Shown here: one piece after another, positions 47,901 to 53,335 of the stretch
How the letters are laid out: the number at the start of each line of letters is the position of its first letter
Position numbering within the stretch: the stretch's first letter is position 1
Assembly (NCBI GenBank): GCA_009760855.2
Contig: WPIO01000005.1
Coordinates: 11,063,001 to 11,127,000, forward strand
Length of the DNA stretch: 64,000 nt
Direction: 5' to 3'
Source: Cristatella mucedo
Lineage: Eukaryota > Bryozoa > Phylactolaemata > Cristatellidae
Translations under genes and position numbers: made by a program
The notes under the pieces: generated by a model
Database searches by the model: none
What the model was told of the DNA's origin: nothing
The model's input: only the letters and a program-made list of their open reading frames with translations

Positions 47901-48233
47901 TTTCGAGTGCTATTTGGCTTAAGTGCTAACAGGTTTCAGGATGTGTAGTGGTTATGTAGATAATATTCACGTATGTGCCTATATTGGTCAGCATTGTTTT
48001 TATCGATCTGTTTCCTTCAGTGCCACCCCACATATATGACCACTGGTGTAAGCCGAGCAGTAGCACTGTTTTCCGTTTTCAGACTCACGAAGTCGGCGTT
48101 ACTGGATACGGTGACGAGAGTGGTGAAGATTGAAGAAGGTGACGGTGGTGACAGTCGCAGGATGACATCTCACAACAGTGGTGGCAGTACTGGTGGCCCC
48201 AAGCAGCGTGAAGCCAGCCATGAATATGATTGA
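16097..48233 (+). CDS. GPR107/GPR108-like LU7TM seven-transmembrane protein, 14 exons found, 5' end missing
   Basis: Seen: fourteen blocks with AG acceptors and GT donors whose phases all fit (0/0, 0/0, 0/2, 2/0, 0/0, 0/2, 2/0, 0/2, 2/0, 0/2, 2/0, 0/0, 0/2, end), total 1527 nt or 508 codons plus stop. The product has a lumenal N-terminal part (residues 1 to about 200), seven hydrophobic segments (about 204-226, 232-254, 266-300 as two passes, 306-327, 343-362, 391-409, 418-440), then the FKFRPASNNPY motif and an acidic, Ser/Gly-rich cytoplasmic tail. Known: GPR107 and GPR108 have a signal peptide, a GOLD-like lumenal domain, 7 TM helices and this conserved end, and act in Golgi/endosomal trafficking; family members are usually 500-600 residues. 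Inferred: one more 5' exon with start and signal peptide lies upstream. Introns of 98 bp to 7 kb hold LINEs and SINEs. GPR107 and GPR108 cannot be told apart here. Confidence 0.93.
16664..16990 (-). mobile_element. SINE-II, minus strand, split by a SINE-I insertion
   Basis: Left part 16664-16724 (GACAGCCTCATTTGTATAGG; AGAGCCTTAACGGCTAT) and right part from about 16875 (GGATCGCCCACCACAGGA; TTAAACCCGTGACC) form one SINE-II when the SINE-I in the middle is removed. Confidence 0.8.
16725..16870 (+). mobile_element. SINE-I inserted into SINE-II
   Basis: Head GATCCAGCGGTTAAGG, box B-like GCTTGAGCCCTGAGGC, body CCTGAATAGAGATTAAG, tail GGGCGCTATGCAAATGAATT. In the first intron found of the LU7TM gene. 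Confidence 0.87.
16991..17500. other. Intron sequence, nothing assigned
   Basis: No repeat family or conserved frame recognised. Confidence 0.45.
17503..18530 (+). mobile_element. LINE-B + copy, decayed, split by a LINE-A tail
   Basis: 17503-17815 encodes a broken RT end (DDKTELLAIGHPK, GVFF) and 18011-18530 the C-terminal domain and 3' UTR ([35 protein letters not shown]). The 17818-18010 LINE-A piece sits between. A 24-bp tandem repeat (TTTAGCCAYGTGTCTCTTTT) lies at 18039-18085. Confidence 0.8.
17818..18010 (-). mobile_element. LINE-A 3' fragment inserted in LINE-B
   Basis: AATAATAATAATACATTTG then CACCCTCAGAGAACTTAATC is the complement of the LINE-A end. It continues about 150 bp into the 3' UTR. 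Confidence 0.85.
18722..19255 (-). mobile_element. LINE-A 3' fragment (young-looking subfamily)
   Basis: Starts with an AATAATAATAATT tail and reads the 3' UTR and C-terminal domain on the minus strand (FAPAYLSDILPHQAKHRTTR). Closely similar to the copies at 35.6 and 52.0 kb. Confidence 0.88.
19256..20188. other. Intron sequence, nothing assigned
   Basis: A 125-codon minus frame (19638-20015) has no recognisable similarity and lies antisense in an intron. Confidence 0.45.
20189..20245 (+). CDS. LU7TM gene, probable exon 2 (19 codons)
   Basis: A pyrimidine-rich acceptor ending TTTTATAG (20188) and donor GTAAGT (20246) bracket 19 codons, phase 0 on both sides. The peptide VVLTMRRQMTAPNKNFFST can be aligned with the family segment that follows exon 1 (V-hydrophobic-T-L-x-R), but the match is weak. 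The end NKNFFST resembles the end of the 24584 exon (NKQNFSTS), so an alternative or duplicated exon is also possible. Confidence 0.45.
20430..20515 (+). CDS. LU7TM gene, tentative exon 3 (86 nt)
   Basis: Acceptor ATTGTAG at 20429, open frame beginning DTHEEVCTSS, donor GTTAGT at 20516, phase 0 to 2. The phase-2 end is what the 24584 exon needs (TG plus C gives Cys). No residue-level family match is clear, and an alternative donor GTATGC after DTHEE (20445) would leave the wrong phase. The family's conserved beta-strand block expected here is not visible, so this call rests mainly on splice phase. Confidence 0.3.
20947..21596 (+). mobile_element. LINE-A + copy, 3' part
   Basis: Reads SSTVKCADFQLHNIAMVWNC, DFCNSLLV, VQNSAARLVCRE, then the family 3' end GTGCCTAGAAAGAGATTGAG with a TTATT tail. 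Contains a 53-bp direct duplication (21381-21486). Confidence 0.88.
21381..21486. repeat. 53-bp direct tandem duplication
   Basis: AAATTATTTCCTTGCCATTC and the next 33 bases are repeated back to back (21381-21433, 21434-21486) with no visible difference, so the event is recent. Confidence 0.9.
21597..22285 (-). mobile_element. LINE-A − copy, tail-to-tail with its neighbour
   Basis: Starts at the shared TTATTG/TTATTA junction, then the CCTCCTCAGAGAACTCAATC complement and C-terminal peptides (LLTGLLVCAI; LVCSDVTAATSHHF). Decayed. Confidence 0.85.
22286..22562 (+). mobile_element. LINE-B 3' UTR fragment
   Basis: CTGCTACTTCCATGCTACTC, GTGTGCTATACAAAACTCTC and the ending GAGATACATTACATTAC match the 3' ends at 44.6 and 56.8 kb. 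Confidence 0.85.
22563..23333. other. Intron sequence, nothing assigned
   Basis: No repeat or exon recognised. Confidence 0.45.
23334..23486 (+). mobile_element. SINE-I
   Basis: GTCCAGCGGTTAAGGTGCTC head, GGGCTCGAGCCACGAGGC box B region, CTGAATGGAGATTAAG body, GGGGCGCTATACAAATGAAT tail with TTTA repeats. Confidence 0.9.
23646..23957 (-). mobile_element. LINE-B 3' fragment
   Basis: The complement of the LINE-B 3' UTR (GAGTTTTGTATAGAGCACTC) up to the WNMLPQFL-like C-terminal codons (TGTGGAAGCATGTTCCACAG). Confidence 0.85.
23958..26864. other. Intronic, apart from the exon at 24.6-24.8 kb nothing assigned
   Basis: No transposon tail, exon or RNA found outside 24584-24776. A 10-nt AG/GT bracketed block at 25314 was rejected as an exon. 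Confidence 0.4.
24584..24776 (+). CDS. LU7TM gene, probable exon 4: Ser/Thr-rich lumenal linker
   Basis: Acceptor CTTTGCAG (24583) and donor GTGAGT (24777) bracket 193 nt, phase 2 to 0, open in one frame. The peptide is rich in Ser, Thr and Ala with Asn-Xaa-Ser/Thr sites (NCT, NRT, NFS), as in the variable glycosylated linker of GPR107 before the membrane-proximal lumenal strand. Its last residues, NKQNFSTS, join naturally to FNVSIFEE of the next exon. Low conservation of this linker keeps confidence moderate. Confidence 0.55.
26865..26960 (+). mobile_element. SINE-I fragment
   Basis: Lacks box A; keeps GGTCTCGAGCCATGCAGC, then a body and tail (GGTGCTATACAGATGAATTA). Confidence 0.75.
26961..27354. 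other. Intron sequence, nothing assigned
   Basis: No recognisable repeat or coding block. Confidence 0.4.
27355..27810 (+). mobile_element. LINE-A + fragment, decayed
   Basis: Traces of the C-terminal domain: GCAAAGCTCTGCAGCTAGGC, CCACTTCTTACTGATCTGCT and GTCGTTTAGCTGTGCCTCTA correspond to QNSAARL, HxTPLLADLxW and NRLAVP of better copies. Confidence 0.7.
27818..27968 (+). mobile_element. SINE-I
   Basis: TTGGCCTAGGGTTACGGTGC head, GGACTCGAGCCCTACAG box B region, GAATAGCGATTAA body, GGGCACTATACAAATGAATT tail. Confidence 0.82.
28243..28353 (+). CDS. LU7TM gene exon 5: membrane-proximal lumenal domain
   Basis: Acceptor AATTGTAG (28242), donor GTGAGT (28354); 37 codons, phase 0/0. The peptide FNVSIFEESGIGLYEVFIER then a CGAP..C segment matches the family pattern FNIS...EGLYxLxFxxC before the last lumenal strand. 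Two cysteines (11 residues apart) may form a disulphide. It reads directly into exon 6. Confidence 0.85.
28354..31309. other. Intron: telomere-like patch and unclassified repeat-like DNA
   Basis: 29128-29240 holds degenerate CCCTAAA units (see separate entry). 29460-30300 has phrases such as CAAAGTTTCACACAGATCGG and CAAATTTCACGTTGATTGGG that look like two related modules of an unknown repeat. 30.64-31.09 kb is GC-richer with a 94-codon frame without similarity. Confidence 0.4.
29128..29240 (-). repeat. Degenerate CCCTAAA telomere-like repeats
   Basis: AAAACCCTAAACCCC, CCCCCTAAACCCAAAAAC and ATCCCTAAACAATAAA recur. The order of words resembles the complement of the TTTAGGG patch inside the 15-kb inverted-repeat element, so this may be a relic of the same family. 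Confidence 0.55.
31310..31484 (-). mobile_element. SINE-II, best complete copy
   Basis: On the minus strand: GGCACACTAGGTAAGGCGG (box A), a hairpin around GACCTCGGTCCCGAGGTC, GGGTTCGATTCC (perfect box B), then GTCGCTATACAAAAAGAGGC and an A-rich end. Typical tRNA-derived SINE layout. Confidence 0.88.
31485..32597. other. Intron sequence, nothing assigned
   Basis: No exon or repeat recognised; one C-run near 32245. Confidence 0.45.
32598..33830 (-). mobile_element. LINE-A − copy, 1.2 kb, includes the YADD box
   Basis: (AAT)n tail and 3' UTR, a C-terminal domain (32909-33316) and an RT part (33455-33832: LGFHLYADDTQFYLCFDPS, LNENKTNLLVMG). The catalytic YADD is intact but the frames are interrupted. 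Confidence 0.9.
33991..34124 (+). CDS. LU7TM gene exon 6: end of lumenal domain and TM1
   Basis: Acceptor TTCTTTTAG (33990), donor GTAAGC (34125), 134 nt, phase 0 to 2. It encodes NNGTYLSAGQIPLPYVYFAM and the rest of TM1 (ILFFLSGSAYWYII). The YLSAGxIPLPxxY motif is a hallmark of GPR107/108. Confidence 0.95.
34410..34485 (+). CDS. LU7TM gene exon 7: TM2
   Basis: Acceptor TTTTTCTAG (34409), donor GTAAGT (34486), 76 nt, phase 2 to 0. The peptide (R)EGIFKLHYMILAALYCKGL followed by ALLFHG gives the second helix; the FKxHxxMxxL...LxxxFH pattern is conserved in the family. Confidence 0.93.
34584..34657 (+). CDS. LU7TM gene exon 8: loop and start of TM3
   Basis: Acceptor CTTTATAG (34583), donor GTAAGA (34658), 74 nt, phase 0 to 2, after a 98-bp intron. 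The peptide VNYYYIGLNGYRETAWAVIY then YITY(L) matches the family loop (xYxYIxxxGxxxxxWAVxYYIxxLL) before the third helix. Confidence 0.94.
34775..35440 (-). mobile_element. LINE-B − 3' fragment
   Basis: 3' UTR complement (GGAGAGTTTTGTATGGCACA) and C-terminal remnants ([20 protein letters not shown] on the minus strand). In the 7-kb intron. Confidence 0.87.
35516..35628. repeat. (GT)n then (TA)n microsatellites
   Basis: About 72 bp GT (35516-35587) and 30 bp TA (35599-35628), between LINE-B and a LINE-A tail. Confidence 0.97.
35629..36475 (-). mobile_element. LINE-A − copy with a 198-codon open frame
   Basis: The open frame 35883-36479 gives SSTVKSAYFQLHNIAKIRAC, FVTSRLDFCNSLLTGLPA, LQLVQNSAARLVCRERR and YAPKAWNSLPTCVRTS, the RT connection/C-terminal region. 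The copy breaks off at about 36470, before the RT palm. Few differences from the 52-kb copy. Confidence 0.9.
36480..37884. other. Intron; one short LINE-A tail at 36938-36993
   Basis: AATAATAATAACAATACACTTG with GTGCCCTCAGAGAACTCAAT is a LINE-A end in minus orientation. The rest has no recognisable feature. Confidence 0.55.
37885..39438 (+). mobile_element. LINE-A + copy with the RT core deleted
   Basis: Endonuclease remnant (LDDFNISCDYL), pre-RT segment 38289-38543 (GIWLTEGIKLARYTRLKLEK; SIIAKAKSSFYK), then from about 38630 the C-terminal half (QLYRTLQLGLSVV; PEALNSLPTDV-like) and the family tail (GCCTAGAAAAAGATTCAG). The RT motifs between are missing. Confidence 0.85.
39439..39510. repeat. 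(GT)n microsatellite
   Basis: About 72 bp of GT directly after the LINE-A tail (TTATACAAATGTAATATTT), possibly grown from it. Confidence 0.97.
39511..40192. other. Intron sequence, nothing assigned
   Basis: AT-rich; no exon or repeat identified. Confidence 0.45.
40193..40290 (+). mobile_element. SINE-I fragment
   Basis: Head truncated; GGCTCAAGCCCTTCGG, CGCCTGGATAGACACAAG and GGGTGCTATACAAATGAAG remain. Confidence 0.8.
40291..41635. other. Intron; LINE/SINE tail at 41515-41575
   Basis: GCGCGTTATACAAATGTATC at 41550 is the common tail word. No other feature seen before the exon acceptor at 41635. Confidence 0.5.
41636..41774 (+). CDS. LU7TM gene exon 9: TM3/TM4 region
   Basis: Acceptor CTCTTGTAG (41635), donor GTAAGA (41775), 139 nt, phase 2 to 0. 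It encodes LFLTILLVGTGWSYIKHVFS, then GKEKKLLLIALPLQVLAYVA and R. The GTGWxxIKxxxSxKxKKxxxxxxPLQVLA block is the most conserved stretch of the family. It follows the longest intron (about 7 kb). Confidence 0.96.
41775..42834. other. Intron sequence, nothing assigned
   Basis: No repeat family or exon recognised. Confidence 0.45.
42835..43035 (-). mobile_element. LINE-A internal fragment
   Basis: Matches the segment encoding LHSLALAYLSELLPHQTRHC and ADLHWLPVKQ on the minus strand; no tail present. Confidence 0.8.
43036..43906. other. Intron sequence, nothing assigned
   Basis: Pyrimidine-rich patches only; the exon acceptor is at 43906. Confidence 0.45.
43907..44016 (+). CDS. LU7TM gene exon 10: loop and TM5
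   Basis: Acceptor TTTTATAG (43906), donor GTAAGT (44017), 110 nt, phase 0 to 2. The peptide VIIEETEEGEEYYLVWQKVV then VVVDILCFAAILFPVI(W) matches the family segment IIExTEEG...LxxxDxLCCxAILFPVxW. Confidence 0.96.
44047..44645 (+). mobile_element. LINE-B C-terminal end and 3' UTR
   Basis: [39 protein letters not shown] and [18 protein letters not shown], then UTR GAATGCGCTATACAAAACAC and the end TACATTACATTAC. Starts 30 bp after the exon 10 donor. Confidence 0.9.
44700..45000. repeat. (CT)n-rich tract with TAGCTCTC repeats
   Basis: Two pure CT blocks (44765-44817, 44861-44907) separated by CTCTAGCTCTCTAGCT units. It forms a strong pyrimidine tract inside an intron, about 220 bp before an acceptor. 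Confidence 0.95.
45222..45315 (+). CDS. LU7TM gene exon 11: conserved cytoplasmic loop
   Basis: Acceptor CATTGCAG (45221), donor GTATAT (45316), 94 nt, phase 2 to 0. It encodes SIRHLTEASETDGKAARNLA then KLKIFRQYYIL. The SIRHLxEAxxTDGKAAxNLAKLKxFRxYY motif is almost invariant in GPR107/108. Confidence 0.97.
45512..45559 (+). CDS. LU7TM gene exon 12: TM6 (16 codons)
   Basis: Acceptor GGTTGTAG (45511), donor GTGAGT (45560), 48 nt, phase 0/0. The peptide VIAYIYMQEIIITIME forms TM6 and corresponds to the family's CYIYFTRII segment. Small exon between introns of 196 and 353 bp. Confidence 0.92.
45913..46061 (+). CDS. LU7TM gene exon 13: TM7 and conserved tail
   Basis: Acceptor CTTTCAG (45912), donor GTAAGT (46062), 149 nt, phase 0 to 2. 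It encodes LAEPFQLEWLSMLTTEVTTF (lumenal loop into TM7), then LFVMITAFKFRPASNNPY and an acidic DDDDEEE run. The FKFRPAxxNPYxxx motif closes the membrane domain throughout the family. Confidence 0.97.
46325..46600 (+). mobile_element. LINE-A 3' end
   Basis: 3' UTR words (GTGCATTTCACCCCTAACCA), GTGCCTAGAAATAGATTGAG and a TATTATTATTATT tail. In the last intron. Confidence 0.88.
46601..48082. other. Last intron, nothing else assigned
   Basis: A few 60-80 codon frames on both strands; none recognised. Confidence 0.45.
48083..48233 (+). CDS. LU7TM gene last exon: cytoplasmic tail and stop
   Basis: Acceptor CGTTTTCAG (48082), 151 nt, ends TGA at 48231-48233. The tail LTKSALLDTVTRVVKIEEGD is followed by a Gly/Ser-rich stretch ending SHEYD. 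Length and position fit the variable cytoplasmic tail of the family. No AATAAA was noticed in the following 1.5 kb; ATTAAA at 49471 is one possible variant poly(A) signal. Confidence 0.9.
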
Positions 48234-49829
48234 CAATGAGTTTGGATCACCGGTAAAGCAGTCTGCTGTTGGTACGCAAGCTGACTGCACGTGCAAGGAC
48301 TACCGATCGCCGAATGCCCGGGGGTAAAAAGCTCCATATGGATATGAGCCGGTGCAGCCATTCATCGGCATCGTGTACTGCATAGCCAACTGGCCACAGT
48401 TTGTAAGAAGCTATCGGTGCCTATAGTGCCCAGTTTTAAATGTGGCAGCTTTGGTGACCAGAGATCCTGCTGTGACTGTTGTTGCTGTTTGTGGACTCCC
48501 CAGCAGTACCCAATTTGGTTGGCTTGCAAGGCAAATGAAGCAGATCTGTCTGACCATATATCCGCAAGTACCACTGCAAAGAAATACGCTGGTTCGCTTA
48601 GCACCTTTACGTAATCGATGTGCTGTTTAGTATCTGGGAAAATGTCCTGTTCTCTTCAGTGTGCAACTGGCTGCACCGTTGGTGCATTCCACTTTGATGC
48701 CTTACCTGTATGCAATCATAAATACTGCATATGGCACTCTAACCGATCTTTTTGCTTTCAACCGACCCATTCAAAGTGGTCTGTAAACGCAAGAGTCGGT
48801 AATACTATCCAAGCTTAGTACCCAACCTGCAGCCACGGAAATGCTGATAAGGTAAGCATGCCTAAGTGGTTGCCTGAAAATGTGGCTGTAAGGTCTGCCA
48901 GGCGGCACCTCTCGGAATACAAAGAATGGCCATACAAGAGCCAGATATGAAAGCAGCGGTGCCTTCAGTTCTTTTGTCAGTGACTCTTGTGAGTCTGGGC
49001 TTTCCTGTGAAATGGTGATCTCGCGTGCCACCCTGACCAAGCATGCAGTCATAAAGCAGTGTCTAAAGACCAATGTGACACTCGGCTGCTGCTGCTCTTG
49101 GAGGGAGGCTTGGCCCATTGCTGAAAGCTACGTTTGACGGGCTTGTACGAGTATTTTGTTCATGCCGAGTTGTCTTAAGATATGTCAGGATCTGTTTTAG
49201 GGTACTAAGTCAGGCTGAAGGAGGCATGTAAGTCATTGTTTTCGGTGTTCGGACCGGAAAATCCTTAGTAGCTATGTGTGTTGGAGCCTGACGAGGTGAC
49301 CAAGTCGAACGCTGACAACTGCCATAGCTGGATGTGTTTTTTTACTACCGAGTACTGATTTTATTTCAGTAGGAGGCAGTGAACCGGCGGTGCCTGCTAA
49401 ACCAGCTGGATTATGGCGGATAATTGTTATTCGTGATTATTTGATTATGCTATAGTTTATTGCCGAGGCCATTAAAAAAGTCGGCGCCCTGAGATAGGCC
49501 GGCAGTTAGGATTCGAGACTCGGGGCACTGGCATCGGAGCTGATTTGAGCTCTAGGCCACAGAGCCATGGGTGTACTACGTGGCTACTGTTGAACGCCTG
49601 TAACCATCTGCTGCTATGAAATAGACTTGTCTGCATTATGGATACGGACTTAATATGTCAACGTATGGGCACTTTCTGACCGGACGTAGAAGGCGCACAC
49701 CGTGCTGGTAACTCAGCGTCTGCGTGTCAGACAGGCTGTCGTCAACGGTAGCTGGTTTGATCAGGCTGCTGGCTCGGCTGAAGTAAGCAATACCGTTACT
49801 AACGGACCATTACGTCTTCTGAACTGAAG
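48234..49829. other. LU7TM 3' UTR and downstream flank
   Basis: No coding similarity. ATTAAA at 49471 is a possible poly(A) signal but unsupported. A 115-codon minus frame (48771-49118) has no recognisable similarity. Confidence 0.4.
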
Positions 49830-50432
49830 TAATAATATAATGATGACGATGATAATGCATTTGATATAGCCCCCTCAGAGAATTTGATGGAACGCTGTGA
49901 TAAATAGATGTGCTTTTAGTTTGTTTTTAAATGTGGACAAGTCAGGAGATGTTGTGACGTAAGTCGGGAGTGAGTTCCAGGCTTTGGGAGCATACGAACT
50001 AAAGACATTGTCTCTACAGGATTTGAGATTTGTACGAGGTAAACAGTTCGATTCCGAAAAGCCGGTGGTATGGTGCTTAGCCTGATGGGGAAGTAGATCT
50101 GATAGGAAGGCTGGAGCCAAAAGCTGAAGGGACCTAAAAGTGAGTGACAAAACCTTGAATTTGATGCATTGCTTGACTGAGAGCCAGTGCAGGTCGGCAA
50201 GAAGTTGTGAGATGTGGCAACTGTGATGCTCACGATATAGAAGCCTAGCTGCGAAGTTTTGCACCAGCTGTAAGCGCCTGAGTGCACACACGCCGGTAGA
50301 CCAGCAAGCAGTGAGTTACAGAAGTCATGACGGGATGTCACAAATGCATGGACCAATTTAGATGTGGTATCTCTGTCTAAACAAACTCGAATTTTGGTAT
50401 TGTTATGTAGCTGAAAGTAGGCAGGCTTGTCC
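49830..50432 (-). mobile_element. LINE-A − copy with a 3' deletion
   Basis: AATAATATAATGATGACGATG and CCCCCTCAGAGAATTTGATG, then a jump to the C-terminal coding part (LQLVQNFAARLLYREHHSC). Most of the 3' UTR (about 170 bp in other copies) is missing. Confidence 0.87.
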
Positions 50433-50859
50433 TTCACCCCATATAGTGCTGACGTAGCCGGCGCTAATGCTCGATGTAGCTAACAGATACTAGCGAAGCT
50501 AGCGCCTCGAAGCGTGGCTAACGAGTCGTTGGTGCTGCACCGAATCGTGCAGGCTTTCCAATTGTAACAGAGCTCGGTAGCTAACACTAACCCCACCTTA
50601 ATGACAAGTGCAACGCCCTGCGATTTCCTGCCTTGTGATTGATTTTCTCATACTTCTTGGCAAAATTCTTGAAGCCATTTCAGATACGTTTGAAGTGGGT
50701 GACTCAGCTGGTCAGCAGGAACTGCAAGTTCAAAATTTTAACTGGTGACAGCTAATGAAATAGCCTCGATAACCGCAGCTCTTGAGCAGCTCGACTTTCA
50801 ATAATGTACTGAGATTTATATGTGACTATGACTTAAGCTAGTATATAATCAAAATGATG
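50433..50859. other. No recognisable feature
   Basis: Repeated GCTAACGAGTCGT/AGCGCC-type words but no family assigned. Confidence 0.35.
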
Positions 50860-51065
50860 TGTATTGTTGTAGCGCCCTCGAAGAACCTGCGTCTTTCTAA
50901 GCACTTAGCATACAATGTAAAGAAAGCATGAGCATACGGTTGAAGGTAACGTGCATGGTGTCAGCATGCATAAGAACACAACGGACTTATCACAGGGACC
51001 CGGCAGATGCTGTGAAAAACAAGTACATGCTTTGACTGTTTTTTTTAATGTCGAGTCAGGAAGAA
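50860..51065 (-). mobile_element. LINE-A 3' UTR fragment, diverged
   Basis: GTAGCGCCCTCGAAGAACCT, then GTGTCAGCATGCATAAG and ATCACAGGGACCCGGCAGAT parallel the UTR of the 35.8-kb copy. Confidence 0.75.
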
Positions 51066-51977
51066 TATTAACGCCTCGATTTAACCTAACAAGTCTCGCT
51101 CTTGTAAAGCAGGTTAGCCAGTCGGCAAGCCTTGCCGTCGTTCGGCCAGCCACCACCGAGCCCGAGGAGGAGGGCCCAACGCCCGCGACTTCGTTACACT
51201 CTGTATGCAATCACTATGAAAATATATTTCCGACCGTTAACTTGCTCGCGTGTCCACAGTGAAGTTGCCTGCCTAACCAGTTAAACTTAATACTATGTTA
51301 ACTTGCACAGCCAATTCTTTTCGCTTGCTTTAACTAATTCGGTGTTGCTGTTATCGCCGATTGAGGCATTTCTTGGTCTGTTTTGTGACCGTCGAGGCAT
51401 ATCGTGCGTATCAGATCTTCACACTTTGCACGTGTCGCACCCGAACACGCTATGCCCGCATAGCCGCCATTAGTAGCGCTCGGAGCCTTTCCTTCTCTTT
51501 CCCGCTGACATCACTTCTCGACCGACAGCTAACGAGTCGCTTGCGGGGAATTCCGCCGGTCGCACGGCGATATACTGAAACGCGAGTGCACGCTGCAAAC
51601 TCTCAAGTGCGATTCCAGAGCGCTAGGCAAAGCGATTGTCGAGGAGACACTGCGTATAGGATGCTTGCACTCCGAAACTGCGGAGCCGAGCGGCCAAAGC
51701 ACTCGTTTCCACACTGCTCGAGTGATCTGCTAGAGCCGGCCTCTGGGGCCGGATGGCAATTTCTGACAAGGGGCGAGAAGCTCTCGTGGGTAGCGCGCAT
51801 CTAGACAGCCCGAGCTATCCGCCGACCGATATGACGGGGGATAGACGTTAGTGCCTAGTTTTTCCCTAACTTTATGGCGCATGGGGTGTACGAAAATAAG
51901 TGCACAAGTAAGGAGCCAGCCTCTGGGACAGAGCAGAGGCTGCGAGGAGCCTATTTGGGTTTTTAGCTTCTTTTTAA
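51066..51977. other. GC-richer stretch without identified gene
   Basis: A 147-codon + frame (51361-51804) and shorter minus frames overlap. No domain, signal or splice context was recognised, so none is called. Confidence 0.35.
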
Positions 51978-52890
51978 ATAATAATAATAATAATAATAAT
52001 TCACTTGATTAAGCACCCTCAGAGAACTTAATCTCTCTCTAGGCGCATTACATTTGCTGTCAAGTGAAATGAAATTGAATGGTAAGTAAAATCATGCTTG
52101 AAAAACAAACGAAATGAGTAATATGGTTAGGGGTGACATGCACAGGGTCAGCATGCGAATGTGGTTAGTGGCAGCATGCACAGTGTCAGCACGCATAAGC
52201 ACATCAAGGACGAATCACAGGGACCCACTAAATGCTGTCCTAAATAGGTGTGTTTTTAGGTTCCTTTTAAATGTGGTCAGGTCAGGGGATGTTCTGACGC
52301 AGGTCGGGAGGCAGTTCCAGGCTTTGGGAGCATACGAACTAAATGCACGGTCTCCAAAGGATTTAAGGTTTGTACGAGGTATTTCTAGACTGTTGGATTC
52401 CGAAAAGCGGGTGGTACGATGCTTGGCCTGATGGGGTAGTATATCTGACAGATAGGCTGGAGCCAAAGAATGAAGGGACCTAAAAGTGAGCGACAAAACC
52501 TTGAAGTCAATCCGTTGCTTGACTGGTAGCCAGTGCAGGTCGGCGAGAAGTGGAGTAATATGGCAACTGCAACGCTCACGACAGACAAGCCTAGCTGCAG
52601 AGTTTTGCACCAGCTGCAATCGCCTGATCGCACATGCTGGTAGGCCAGTAAGCAGTGAGTTGCAGAAGTCGAGACGGGATGTCACGAATGCATGGACCAA
52701 CTTGGACGTGGTATCTTTATCTAAACAAGCCCGAATTTTAGCAATGTTATGAAGCTGAAAATAGGCAGATTTGACTGTGGAGCTGATATGGTCGTCTAAC
52801 GAGAGGTCGCTTTGGAATATGACACCTAGATTTCGAGCTGATTCAACTGGAGATATGCTGGCAGAGCCAATTTTGAGAGTCAGCCTCTCG
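51978..52890 (-). mobile_element. LINE-A − copy, young-looking, 161-codon frame
   Basis: (AAT)n tail, UTR GTAAGTAAAATCATGCTTGA, open frame 52215-52700 (FVTSRLDFCNSLLTGLPACA to RTAFSGSL stop) and sequence up to the ISPVE-like region. Nearly the same as 35629-36475 but about 80 bp longer at its 5' side. Confidence 0.92.
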
Positions 52891-52894
52891 AGTT

Positions 52895-53335
52895 AACTAG
52901 ACGTCGGTCGGTAGTTAGTTACCGGCTTGGGAAGCGTAAGAGCTGAAGGCGCTGTCTCCGATGGCTTTGAGGTTCGTTGGAAGCCCCACCGATCGGCTAG
53001 AGTCAGAGGTCGCTTTGGAGTATAAAGCCCACATTCAGAGAGGAGGCTACAAGAGATATGATGACAGAGCTCATTCTTAGGGCTTGGCTCTCCAGTTAAT
53101 GAGCAATATTACATTTTCCTACAATTGCTAAACTGGTTTTATCATAAATCCATTTAAGTAAGGTGCTGTCATTCAAGTGCAAATGCAGCAGTACATGCAG
53201 AGAGTTTGAGCAGCAGGAAGGAGTCATGGAAGGATCGCATCGCAACGATAGTCTGGTGTCGTTTGCACAGAAATTAAAGCCCTGTTTGGAGTTGGCGATG
53301 GTGCTTTGCACGCAAGCTCTAAACGTAACATATTT
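52895..53335 (-). mobile_element. LINE-A fragment, strongly diverged
   Basis: The minus strand gives GFNFCANDTRLSLRCDPS, aligning to GFHLYADDTQFYLCFDPS, with YADD changed to CAND. Older than the neighbouring copy. Confidence 0.7.
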
